A stretch of DNA of 64,000 nt from Melieria omissa (taxonomy: Eukaryota; Arthropoda; Insecta; Diptera; Ulidiidae): the NCBI GenBank assembly GCA_963971225.1, contig OZ020267.1, positions 111,060,163 to 111,124,162 on the forward strand, given 5' to 3'. The notes beneath the pieces were generated by a model. The model did not search any database. It saw only the letters and a list, made by a program, of their open reading frames with translations, and was not told the DNA's origin. Positions 51,190 through 63,195 of the stretch are shown here, in pieces. How positions within the stretch are numbered: the first letter of the stretch is position 1; each line of letters opens with the position of its first letter. A program made the position numbers and the translations under genes.

Positions 51190-51440
51190 AAATATTTCAC
51201 CAGCAAGCATTTGTCATTGACAGGAACAGCTTGTAATCTCTTGATGTCAGATCTGTATTATAAAATAGATGACTAAGAATCTCCCAATTGAACTTCTGGC
51301 GAGTCACTATCGATGTGTGTGAGGCCTGCGCTGTCCTGATGAAACACAATTCCTCTCCTGTTGGCCAAAGCTGGCCGCTTCTGAGTAATTGTTTCGTTTA
51401 GACGATTCAATTGTTGACAGTACTGGTTCGAAACTCTATC
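51190..51440 (-). pseudogene. mariner transposase remnant
   Basis: On the minus strand, YCQQLNRLNETITQKRPALA then NRRGIVFHQDSAG, and further on TDLTSRDYKLFLSMTNA. These are the mariner signatures YCxQLxRL...KRP, (V/I)xFHQDNA and SPDLAPSDYHLF in order. HQD (51332-51340) holds the second catalytic aspartate, but the following residues and the rest of the gene are decayed, with stops between the blocks. The upstream part is cut off near 51466, where the TTAA-flanked element begins. Confidence 0.8.
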
Positions 51441-51469
51441 TTATGTTCTCATAATCTGATCTCACTTAA

Positions 51470-51975
51470 CCCATTGCTGCCGGGTACCAGTTCCGCCCAT
51501 ACGATTTTGATAAAATTTCATACACGACCTGGAATTGACCCAAAATGACCCAAAAACTCATCAACTGTTCAATTTCTGCTCCCTTTCTCTGCACGTTGCT
51601 GAGATATTCATTAATGGGTATCTTGTACCCATTAGGCAGCAATGGTAAATTTTTTATCATACCTTTTAAAGTGATCAGCTAAACACGTGGACAAAAGAAG
51701 TATTGTTTACTGGTGAGTTAGGAGGCAAATTTTTGTGAGGCTCTAGGGCCACTACGTTTCTCCACATTTTCCACCTCCGAAAAATTCACAATTTACTGGT
51801 AACTCTAGCTAGATGGCGGAATTTTAGGATGACCTCCACCAGACTAAGGTAGTTCCATCTTTACCCCAACCATCCCTATCAATGATTTTGAGATATCTCT
51901 ACCACGAACATTTCTGTGATTTTTTTTTTAAGTCAGTTTTCATGGGTAAAATTTTAGCCATTAGGCAGCAGTGGG
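51470..51975. mobile_element. TTAA-flanked element (piggyBac-like), 506 bp, inserted next to the mariner remnant
   Basis: Begins CCCATTGCTGCC and ends with the inverse GGCAGCAGTGGG. TTAA lies at 51466-51469 and 51976-51979. A third inverted copy, GGCAGCAATGG, lies inside at about 51637-51647, preceded by a hairpin ATGGGTA-TCTTG-TACCCAT (51615-51633). This suggests either a composite of two elements or a nested insertion. No transposase sequence recognised. Confidence 0.65.
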
Positions 51976-51979
51976 TTAA

Positions 51980-54436
51980 ACAGTCACTCTCACATTTATT
52001 AAAAGTCCAATCGCAGCTAAAATTACTTGAATATGCGCCTAAATATAACTTAAGCTGACTTTAAATCGTTTCACGCCTAATGTTATGCTACATACATATG
52101 TGAAAAATATGAACCTCATTGAAAGTTTTAAAATTCTTTGCTATAAAGTCGCTCAAACCTCAATATTCATGGCCATCACATGCACCGCTTTCGTTTATGT
52201 TCACATTTTTACAACATTTTTCGCGCTCCTAAAATCACACTAAAATTTGCTTCATAGAAAAGTCGCTTTTAAAGCAACACTGAGTTATTAGAAGAACCAA
52301 GAAAACATCACGCTGTTTCCTACTTTCTGTATTTCCTACACCGTTTCAGGCTTTATGCGCTTTCAATGCTTTTTTTTTACAATTTTACCGCATAACCACA
52401 CCACACACACATATGCGCAAATGTCAGTGTGCGTGTGTGTGTGTTTGTAATATTTCTTGCGCCTTTTTGTCTTTCAGTAAATTACGAGGCGCATGTGGCC
52501 TGGCGGCCATGGCGCGTCATCGCCATCATCATCATCAGCAACAGCAACGGCAACGGCAGCGCCGCGTCTGCAGCACAATTTTTCGCACGCCCTGTGCGCA
52601 CGGCCCCACTGTCTGCTGGCAGGCTTGGCAGGTTGGCAGTTCGGCACGTCAGCACTTTACATTTTTACAATTTCGCTCTAAACAAGATTTATGGTTCACT
52701 AGCGTTGCCATTGCGCGCGAATCATGACCGTAATGGGGCGTGTGGCAAGCATGGCCGTTACCATTGCTTAACCAACTGCAAGGCCCAAGTTGTTCCACAC
52801 ATTAGTGCACTTCTCAAAACAACGTTGAACTGATGCAATATTGGCATTGCTGCAACACTTGCAACATTCGCGGGCAGCGCCCCAACTAGCAAAAGCGGCC
52901 TCAACTTGTGCAGAAGCGGCACGTTTCCGTCATGCACTAAGCCCCTCACTGCTGCTTAGCGTTGGTTGTATGAGTGTTGATGTTGTTGCCCACTGCCAGT
53001 TTTATTTCTCGCTGTGCTCTACGTTACTTTGCGCCTACAAATATGCAATAAAAGTTCAACATTACAATTGAGTACATTTCGCAAAAAACCGCAGTACATG
53101 CAGTTAACAGTTGCATGATAGCCACCGGCAACGCAGCGAGCAGTGAAAAAACCTGCCGCAACAACAACAACAACACCATCAAGAACTGAAAAGTTATTTG
53201 CACGTTCGTACATACTCGCAGACGACACAGTTGACGGCAAACGGCCGCACATGTGCAGCAATCGTAAATTTTTCAAACGCTTCGCTAATATACGAAGCAC
53301 AACACAACCACACACACACACAAGTGAACATTTCCTCTGTCGCTCTCTCTCTCTCTCTCCCTCTTTGTCAGCCTGCTAGCCTCAGCGAACTCACACACAC
53401 TTGAGCACTTTTCAGCGCCCTGTTCCCTCATGGCGCCGCACATGTAAACAATCCGGCCTCTACTTCCTACAATAAACATTCCTCTTCGACTGGGCCTCCT
53501 CCTTTACCTCGCCTCGTTTTCCTATCATAAATATTCGAATGGCAATCGCTCTGCCATTTCTGTTGCGCGCCTTCAATCCTTTGGCGCCCGGCCGTTGCTG
53601 GTTTGCTTTTCTGTCTTGTTGAGTTTTTGATTCGCTTGCCAGACAGTCATTTCCGTTTTAGGCCTTCATGTAATTACCACTTGTTTCCCGCTAGACGTTG
53701 TAGCATTCCCACTTCATCTCTCTCTTTCTCCCTCTCTCGTTTTCTTTCTTCTGAAAAAAAATAAATGTTTTTTCGCGTTCTGAAAATTTTGCAAAATTTT
53801 TCTCAACTCGTTGCCTTTGTCACTTTGCAGCCGTTTGCCAGCTTTTGTGGCAATTATCTGACTTCTATTGTTTTTGTTGTTGTTGCCATTGACGTGTTCA
53901 AGTGTGTAGACGTGCCAACAACAACTGACTTGACTTCGAAACGTAGTGCATAAAGTGTTGCATAACTTCAGGCATTTCTAACGAGCTGATGACTTCTTAA
54001 ATGCTCAATTCGCGTCGTGGCTCTCGTCAAATTCGTGCACCTTTGTTGTTGCTGTTTTCTTTGTTTTATTGTTTCATTTGTGTCTGATTTTAATTGCTTA
54101 ACGAATTGTTGCCATGACTGACGTTGTCGTGGCACGTCAAGCTGCACTTTAAGCGAGACTTTTTCGACTTTCAGCAAGTGTGTTGTCAGTGTTGAGTTGA
54201 CTCTGACACACACATATCCGCCATAAGGGAGTTGTGTGATTTTTAGCATTTAAAGGGAGGTTTTTGTTTTTTTGCAAAGTAAGAATGGGCAGAGGGAAGC
54301 CACAAATCTCGACTAAGCACTTAAAAGGACAATGCATTAATTGTCAACTTCTCCAAGAGTTTTCAGTCGTCCGCCACTGTTCGGGTCTAATTAGAGCCTA
54401 GTTTTAGAGTTTTAATCTGGTTTTGAGGCAGTACGA
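51980..54436. other. Non-coding stretch
   Basis: No gene supported. 14-bp element copies at 52075 (+, GCCTAATGTTATGC), 53033 (+, GCCTACAAATATGC) and 53960 (-, GCATAACTTCAGGC). A histidine/glutamine-rich frame at 52493-52681 comes from CATCATCATCAGCAACAG-type simple sequence. Confidence 0.5.
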
Positions 54437-54860
54437 GTCTAGGAGAGTCTAGTCTAGTCTAGACTTGTCTAGTCTAAGCTAGTCTTGTTCTAGTCGAATC
54501 TAGTCTAGTCTAGTTCAAGTCGAATTCAAGTCTAGTTCCAGGCTAGTCTAGTCTAGTCTAGTCTAGTCTAGTCTAGTCTAGTCTAGTCTAGTCTAGTCTA
54601 GTCTAGTCTAGTCTAGTCTAGTCTAGTCTAAACTAACCTTGTTCTAGTCTAGTCTAGTCTAGTCTAGTCTAGTCTAGTCTAGTCTAGTCTAGTCTAGTCT
54701 AGTCTAGTCTAGTCTAGTCTAGTCTAGTCTAGTCTAGTCTAGTCTAGTCTAGTCTAGTCTAGTCTAGTCTAGTCTAGTCTAGTCTAGTCTAGTCTAGTCT
54801 AGTCTAGTCTAGTCTAGTCTAGTCTAGTCTAGTCTAGTCTAGTCTAGTCTAGTCTTGTTC
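54437..54860. repeat. (TCTAG)n pentanucleotide microsatellite
   Basis: About 420 bp of AGTCT/CTAGT units, very regular from 54545 to 54850 with a few interruptions near 54630, fading into similar words to about 54925. The unit contains a TAG in the reading order, so no open frame forms on the plus strand. Confidence 0.97.
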
Positions 54861-54925
54861 TGCCTTAGTTTTGTCTAATTCTGGTCTAGTTTTAGTCGCG
54901 TCTAGCCTAGTTTAGCCGTTCTAGT

Positions 54926-57870
54926 CTGGTTTTAGTTTATTCTCTTTGGTATAATTTCAGTAAATTATCTTCCTGTCAAACGGCAAATATTTGTCTTTAA
55001 AATATTTTCCCGCATCTCCTGCGCCCAACTACACATTCATTCAAGTAAATATCATCGTAGATGAGTGTTCGCATGAAAGCAACTACAACACACAGCACAC
55101 ATTTAATGCTCTTTGCATAACTTCGTAACCATTTAATCGCCCACTATTGCACAACTCTGTTTTAACTCTATTTTAGCGATCTTTTAAGTAAATTCATAAA
55201 AGTCTGTTCAATGTGCGCTGCTTGTCGCTGCTAAACTTCTTGTTATGCCACGCAAATAAGCGCTCAAGTTTCCTCATTAAAATTATTTAACATTGAAAAC
55301 TTTGGCGGTAGCAATGCCAGGCAACAACAATAGCAACGGCAATTGTCATGCGCTCGCAGCACGCAGTCGCAATCAATCCGCCAGCGCGCATATTGCCATC
55401 CTACAGGAGGAAACTTTTCAATTGCACCAACTTATGCGACACGACTCGACGTAGCACCCATATTTGCTGGCAATAATTTCTGTGTCTCGCCATCAGTCAC
55501 GGCACGGCGTCGCGTCGGTTGTCGGCTCGATGCACAGTGAATGTGGCTGTCTAAGTGCAGCATTGTGCGTCACTGTGTTTGTGTCTGTTTTATGAGCATG
55601 CAATTTATTTGCACAAAATGACAGGATAATGTGATAGCGCGTCGTGTATTGCATTGCCAGTGTCTGTTTGGCTGTCTGTCTGTCTGCCTGGTTGCTATGT
55701 TGTTGTATTGCCTGAAGTTTGTGTGTGTGTGTGCGTGTGTGCTCAACTGCGCATCGTCAAGCTGGCTTCTACATTTTACATGCATGCCGCCAACTTGCGA
55801 CAGCTTTGCCTAACTCACACAAGCACAAACTCACATACAACTCACACACACACACAGTTGCACACTCATGCGTTGCGAGGTGCCGCTGTGAAGGCGCACA
55901 TTGCGGTAGAACGGCTTTTTCTAAGCCAATCCTACTCCAACTCCAGTGCGCTGCAATCATTTCAATGATACTCGTCGAGTTTATTTGCAATGCCATAAAT
56001 CCTGCATGCACACAACAACAACGACACACGCATACATTTGCACATATGTTATTGTCTGTGCGTTCGTCTGTCTAGCCGTCTGTCATTGCGCCATGCAGCG
56101 CATTTGTGCGTTTCGCTGACATTTCAGCGCACAATACGAATTCGAGGCATACTTTTGGGCACTGCAGTTGCCGAAAAAATAATCACAACGCTCTGTTGGC
56201 CTAATGCAGCAGCGCTCTGCAAAACAATGGCCCAACTACAACAACTGCAATCATATGCAAGCAAGCAACAGCAACAACAACTGTCAGCTGTACACCATAT
56301 TCGAAGCGTTTGCTGGCCCAATTTGTCGTTCAAAATGTGCATTGTTTGTTTTATTAATGCTACACAAGCGCAATTGTATTCGTAACCGGATCTTGTTGGC
56401 CATTGTTGGCGTTTAAAGCATATTTTATTAATAAATTCGGGATTTTTCGGTGCTTTGGTGCTACTAATTTTTGTCAGTCGCTGAAACAATTTGCATATTA
56501 AATGCTTTTTCGGTTATTATTTGTAAAGAGGTGACGAAATTGGGGCTTCATTGAGTGCAATATCAATACAGTTATATAAGTCGGTGCTGCTGTGGTATAC
56601 TTTTAGGCTGTGCTGTGGTTTATTTTTTAACTGTAGAGCAATTATATTTGAATGTTTGCCATTAGAGAAAGTTTCTATGAACAAATAAGTAAATCTGTAA
56701 GTAAATCTAAGAATGTTCAGTTGAACTTAGGTTACTAAAAAAATTATCGAAATGAATTGTTTAATTATGGTCTCTCTTCATTCCTAAAGTATGCACTCTA
56801 GATGCTTTTGTATTTTTGTATACTAAAACACACACGATACATGAAAATATATATTTTAAAACTTGTTTTCCTAAAAATGGTTATTTCAAATTAATTATTT
56901 AATGACATGACTTTTAATTTATAATTTAAAAAAAAATTCTAATTTACTCTGCCGTCAAGTCAAACGCTCACAGATTAGTATTTTCCATTAATAGTAAATA
57001 ATAAACAGCAAAACTGTTGGCTTTTGTTGTTTTATTTCATTACATCGAAAGCATAGCAAATTGACGCTCACAGGCAAATCATTTAAATTAGCCAATTATG
57101 CGCTTTTGACTCGTTGGCCACAATGCATCGTTAAATCAACAAAACTTGTTTGCATCAACACACACACACACACAAACAACCACATGCAATGTTTTTTGTT
57201 GTTCCAAAAACCACCCAAAAAAGGCCAATAATTGGTTTTATTTAATTTTGTAATTAAATTTTGTTGACATTACAAATGCATTAGGTGTGTATTTATTTAT
57301 TTAATTTCGATATTTCCATTAATTTGCGTTAAAAAATATAATTTAGTGCATTTATTTGCGGCGCGTTTATTTGTATGGGTTTGACTGTGTGTTTTTTGTC
57401 GTTATTGGAATTTTTCCCTACATTTTTCTATACTAAAAATTTTTTTATTCTATTAAACGTTTCTTTGAATATTGTAAACTTAAAATTTGTTGATTTCAAA
57501 TGTTTGATTTTGCATTTAAAATGCAATTAATTTGCATATTGTAAACAAAAATATCTCTTAAGTTATGATATAAAATTATTAAATATTTTCTAGATTTAAT
57601 GTCGCTAAAGTCAGCAGCCAAACCAATTCAGTACGAAGATGGTCTGAAAAGTTTTTATATCGACGAAAATACAAGTCATATGTTCTTCAAATTAGCTTTA
57701 TTTTTCCATCTAGTCGCCTTAAAAGACTTTGAGAGACTTTGCTCATCTATTTAACTAGTCATAGCAAAGCGTTGGAAATGTTCATTAGAACACAATTTTA
57801 GGTCTAAAGTAAGCAAACGTGCCACACGCTTAGGCTTTGTTTTACCTACATTTTTATTCAGGCATTCAGG
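54926..57870. other. Non-coding stretch
   Basis: No gene supported. 14-bp element copies at 56147 (-, GCATACTTTTGGGC), 56595 (-, GTATACTTTTAGGC) and 56783 (+, CCTAAAGTATGC). A GATGGTCTGAAAAG word at about 57640 recalls some mariner ends but no partner end was found. Confidence 0.5.
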
Positions 57871-57876
57871 TGACAC

Positions 57877-58500
57877 GAATCATATGTGATTCGTCTGGCA
57901 GCCAACCGCTTTAATGATGATTTTTTTGCCTGTTTTTTTTTTGTTTTTATCATTTAAACCCATTTTTTTGCATTGTCCTCAGCAGCATATTCCATTTCCA
58001 CCTCCTGCTTCTTGTCCCAACCACAAAAATTCAAATCTCTCTATAATCCACAAAGCAGCTAAACATTTTGACGATTTTTTTACCTTAAAAAATTGCTTTT
58101 CTCTGTCTTTTCTGTAATCTAAACGTACTTTGTGCTGTTTACTTTTGCATTACCCTTTCATTTACTCACTGTTGACAGATTTCATGTGCATGCGCGAGAC
58201 ACGATGGAAAATCGTTGAATCATATGTGATTCATCTGACAGTAAACCTGTTAGTGCTGAGTTTTGTGCCTGTTTGTGTTTGATTGATAATTTAAACCCAC
58301 TCTTTACCATTTCCTCAGTTGTGTCTCCCATTTCTACTTTACGTCTCAACTAGTTCAAATCTTTCTTCAAACCATTTATTCAAGTATTTCTCTCTCAAGT
58401 CTTACCAAATTTGTTTTACTGTTTTGTTGAAAGACAGCTTTCTTGCAGTCTAAACGTTTGTTGGTCACATTCACTCACTTTTGACAGATTTCGCTTTGAG
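57877..58500 (+). repeat. ~340-bp tandem duplication
   Basis: Both units start at GAATCATATGTGATTC (57877 and 58217) and share TCTGxCAG, TGCCTGTTT, ATTTAAACCCA, CCTCAG, TTCAAATCTxTCT, TCTAAACGT and GACAGATTT. The second unit is shorter, ending about 309 bp after its counterpart in unit 1. Confidence 0.8.
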
Positions 58501-61500
58501 TTGCTGGCGCTTTTTGTGTGCAACCTGATTCTGAGAAAACCAAAGTCAACGAAATCCAACTGCTTAGAAGCTATACTGTTCTATGCACGCAGCTTTCCTT
58601 AGCATAGTTTTAGGCGCATGCATGCCAAAGCAACTGACTGCCTAAATGTGGGTGTTTTGTGTCTTCAACTGGCAGCTGCTGTCGCACGATTTCTGCTCCA
58701 TTTCCTTTAGCCATCGTTTCGTGTGTTGTATGGCGTTTTGGGGCTTTCATTTTGTTGTTGCTTAGAAGTGTGATTATTGGGTGGGCTGCATTGAAAGCAC
58801 GTTTGCATTGCATGCGATCAGGCGGCACAGCTAAGAATTTCGATTTCGCTTTGAGGTCGCTTTGACTGTCAGCACCTTTGACATGCTGCGCTATATTTAT
58901 TTGGGCTTTGGTCATATTGCTGCCAATGATTCGTATTCAGAGTGTTGTATTGTAGAGTGTTGTGCTGGTTTGGAGTCTTTAATTGACTTGAAGGGTTTTA
59001 GTCAAGTCTTTTAAATTGTAAATTGAGTTTAAGCAAAATTTAATTAAGATAATTTCTTAGTTCTATAAACGGAAATATAGTTTCTAAATGTTATTTATGT
59101 GGGATGATGATTTAAATATACTTTTTTTTTATTTTTGAGATTTTTAAATTTTTTATTTTATAAAAAACCCTACTTATGGAATTAATATTTCCACCCAATG
59201 CTTTTTCTATGCCAATCGAATTGTTTTTGTTCCTATGCTTTTAAATGTATGAGCTCAAAAAAAGCATAAATACCATAAACCTTAACAAATAAAATGAAAA
59301 TATTATGAAAATGTTTTTATGCTATTTACGTCCGTAAAAGTGTATTTGCTGTGTGAATTAATTTTGATTTATTGTCAGAAATTTCAATATAACAAACAAC
59401 ACGCTACAATGCGCATAATAGTGAAAGAGTAGCGTATTCAATTAAATTGTGCGCTTCAACACGCGCACACTTAGCCGCAAGCAAACAAAAGGGCGCCAGC
59501 ACCAAAAAAAAAAACCAAACAAATATAATAGAAAAATTAAATAGAAAAATATACTAAGCCGCAGGATAAAAATAAAAACAGAAACAAACAAACTAATGTG
59601 CACGCAACTTGCGGCAAATGCGACCAACTATTTGCAGAAGATTTTTGTATATTTTTACAACTATGATTTTCGTTGTTGTTGTTTTTGTTGTTGTTGTTGT
59701 TATTCGCATACAACTATTGTGCCGCACTACGATGCGTATACGTGATTTTGATTTCTCGTGCAATTTTCCATGCCATTACGAAAAAATCCACTTAATGCCA
59801 ATGCCAATGCCAACGATTGCCACAACAACAACAACAAAATAGTAAAATAGGCCAACTGCGGCTTATACGTTGGCCAACAAAGCAAAGTGGCTGCTAACAA
59901 AAAAAAAACACAAAAATTGGTTGGCACTCAGGTTCGATTTAGTTGAATTGCGTTGCTCAGTTGAGTTGAGTTGCAATAAAGAAAGAAAATAATAAAATGA
60001 ATACAAAGGCCACACACACATACATACAACAATGAAATCACAAAATAGTAAAATTTCGACATAAACCAATAAACACGTAAATAAGAACAACAATAACAAC
60101 AACAACAATCGAAATATAATAATAAAACAGCACAATAAATAAGAAAATAGTAAATGAGCAAAGCTGAAACTAATAAAAGTCACCCTCAGCTCTCTTTTCG
60201 AATATTGTATTGCAGCCTTTTGTATTTGTGTTGGTGTTCGTAGGGTTATTGTTCTTATTGTTGTTGTTGTTGTTGTTGTTGTTGCGTCCAATACTACCCA
60301 CTTGAAGCAACGTTTTGTGCATTAAATCTGATTGTGTATGCGTTGCGGTGCCGCACAAAAATTCAGTCGAAGCATACGAATGCGTAGAAAAGGCAAACGA
60401 ACACAACATAAAGCAGAGCTGCCAACAAGCACATCTGCATATTTGTGCGCCATAAAACGCACACACTAACATGCACTAAACTAAACACACACACACACGC
60501 ACACAAACAAAAAAGCAGCATGTCAACTATGAAGGCCACAAAGAAATCTCAGGCACATACACACACAAACAATTTTGCTATATGAGAGAACACACAAATA
60601 TGTATGTGTATGTCATGCTTTGTTGTTGCTTCTTTCGTTGAAAAATATAAAATAAAAAGAAATAAAAAAAAAATGCACTAAAAAAACTATTCACAAAAAA
60701 CTGGCACGGTTTTGCCAGCCCAAATCGGGTTTGTGTGTGTGTGTGTGTGTGTTGTGCGGTTGTCGGCGTCATGTGGCGCCTACGATAACCCAAATTCAAT
60801 TTGATCAAATTTTCAACATTGAAAATCAACGCACACACACAACGCAGTCAAATTGAATTGAAGCCTTGTTGCGGCCTTTGTTGAAGCCTTTTGCCATCGA
60901 TTCGAACATTAGGCCCGCACTAAAAATCAGCTCGTCTTGAAGGCCGTTTGCCGTTTAGCGCCAGCTCAGACCCTTTCGACAAGACTTATAACCAATGACA
61001 CATACACACTCACACATACACTCACACTCGATCCCATACATCTTTCACAGCACACATGTCTGTTTGTAAATATTTTTGAAATGGGTTAGTTTCGTTGTGC
61101 TGTCGAAATTCATTTAGACAAAAGCCAATCTGAGCCAGACTCTCATTCTTCACACGCACCCACACATACACAAGCACACTCTCACCCATTTGTTCTTATT
61201 TTTTGCTGCCTATTTCAATTTTCCATTTTTGGTATTTTGTTAACGTTACCCTTTTTCGTCTTCAATTTGGTTGCCTTTTGTTTGATTGTTCGCTTTTTTC
61301 ATGGTTTTTGTTTGTTTTATGTTTCGATAGATTTTCAGCTCTTTTGCCAAATTGAGGTATCACATTGCAGCAAATATATGCGAAAATTCACAACTACAAA
61401 CACATTTATCTGTTTACCGTTAGATATGCGTGCACACACACACACTTGCATGTTTATAAGGCTGCAGCTTAATTCAGTTTCGATTTTCTTTCACTTGTCA

Positions 61501-61524
61501 GCTGGCATACTTTTGGGCGCGTCA
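58501..61524. other. Non-coding stretch with CA/TG and CAA microsatellites
   Basis: No gene supported. 14-bp element copies at 58602 (-, GCATAGTTTTAGGC) and 61504 (-, GCATACTTTTGGGC). A TG run at 60731-60752 and TTG runs at 59670-59700 and 60258-60284. Confidence 0.5.
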
Positions 61525-61690
61525 ATGCTGTCATTGCAATTTTGTATTCTTTCTGAAAGAATCTTTTTATTAGCCAAGTTTTATTCCTTCTCCTCCTTAG
61601 GCTTTGCTAATTTGTCATTGCAATTTTGTATTTTTTCTCAAAGAATCCTTTTATGACCCAAATTTTATTTCTCCATCTTAGGCTTTCCGT
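61525..61690 (+). repeat. ~82-bp tandem duplication
   Basis: GTCATTGCAATTTTGTATTC and its near-copy GTCATTGCAATTTTGTATTT begin at 61531 and 61613. Both continue into AAAGAATC, TTTTAT, TTTATT and CTTAGGCTTT. Confidence 0.8.
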
Positions 61691-62256
61691 AACGTATCTT
61701 TTTAAGCTTCTAGTTTTTGCCTTATTTAAATTTTATATTGATTTGATTTGACAGTTTTTTACTTTTGTTTTCTATTGAAATCCGTCAACAGTGTTTAGTT
61801 CAAATTTGTGGCTAAGGGATTCTTTGGAGCTTTGGCTTATTGTTAATGTGTTGAGTAATTGAGTTTTGATATTTTGTTCCGTTGATAAAAATAGTCTTCC
61901 TTTCGGAACGACTTTTTTTTCACTTTTTGTGGTTTGGGTGTATGTGAGAAAATTCTTGAACTTTTGTAAGTTTCTATCGAATAAATATTTGGCATTTCTT
62001 GGGTTTTCAAGTGTGAAAGCCTAAACTACTGGCAACCGAAGTTTTCAAAGAGGCTCCCTGTGATTCCTTTTTGTATTCGTCCATCATATTCACCTATACA
62101 ACTGTCCCTGCATTTCCGACTGTCTCGTACTAGCAGTTTGAATCAGTGAAACAATACAGCGTATTGCTGAAGTTTAATCGATTCAATAAATTCTACTTTT
62201 GCTGCACACCTCAAACTCAAGAGATCCTTTGGCTCACTTTTGGCTCTACTCCATAG

Positions 62257-63195
62257 CGGTGTTTATTTTATTATTTATTTTATTTTATTTTATTTTATTT
62301 TATTTTATTTTATTTTTTGTTTTAGTTTATTTTGTTTTATTTTATTTTATTTTTTGATTTATTTTAATTTAATTTATTTTATTTTAGTTATTTTATTTTA
62401 TGTTATTTTATTTTATTTTATTTTATTTTATTTTATTTTATTTTATTTTATTTTATTTTATTGTATTTTAGTTTATTTTATTTTATTTTACTTGATTTTA
62501 TTTTAATTTATTTTATTTTATTTTGTTTCATTTTTTTTCAGTTTTTATTTAATTTAATTTATTTTATTTTACTTTTTTTATTTGTTTTATTTTATTTAAT
62601 TTTATTTTTTTATTTGATTAATTTTTTTTATATTTTATTTTAATTTATTTTATTTTATTGTATATTATTTGATTTTAATTTATTTTATTTTATTTTATTT
62701 TATTTTATTTTATTTTATTTTATTGTATTTTATGTTATTTTATTTTATTTTATTTGTTCTGTTTTATTTTATTTTATTTGGTTTATTTTATTTTATTTAT
62801 TTTATTTTATTTTATTTTATTTTATTTTATTTTATTTTATTTTATTTTATTTTATTTTATTTTATTTTATTTTATTTTATTTTATTTTATTTTATTTTAT
62901 TTTATTTTATGTTATTTTGTTTTATTTTATTTTATTTTATTTTATTTTATTTTATTTTATTTTATTTTATTTTATTTTATTTTATTTTATTTTATTTTAT
63001 TTTATTTTATTTTATTTTATTTTATTTTATTTTATTTTATTTTATTTTATTTTATTTTATTTTATTTTATTTTATTGTATATTGTTTTATTTTATATTGT
63101 TTTATTTATTTTAAATTATTTTTTTATTTTTTTAATTTTATTTTATTTTTTTTTTTTATTTTATTTTATTTATTTTATTTTATTTTTTATTTTAA
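62257..63195. repeat. (TTTTA)n pentanucleotide microsatellite 2
   Basis: About 940 bp of TTTTA units, most regular at 62790-63075. Same unit and same strand as the 48.6 kb array 13.6 kb away. Its long Phe/Ile/Leu/Tyr frames are artefacts of the repeat. Confidence 0.97.

Noticed and set aside
52493..52681. His/Ser/Ala-rich frame that might be an exon
   Set aside because: Composed of CAT/CAG repeats; ends without a credible splice donor and nothing continues it.
57600..57720. mariner end at GATGGTCTGAAAAG
   Set aside because: No partner inverted end or TA duplication could be found.
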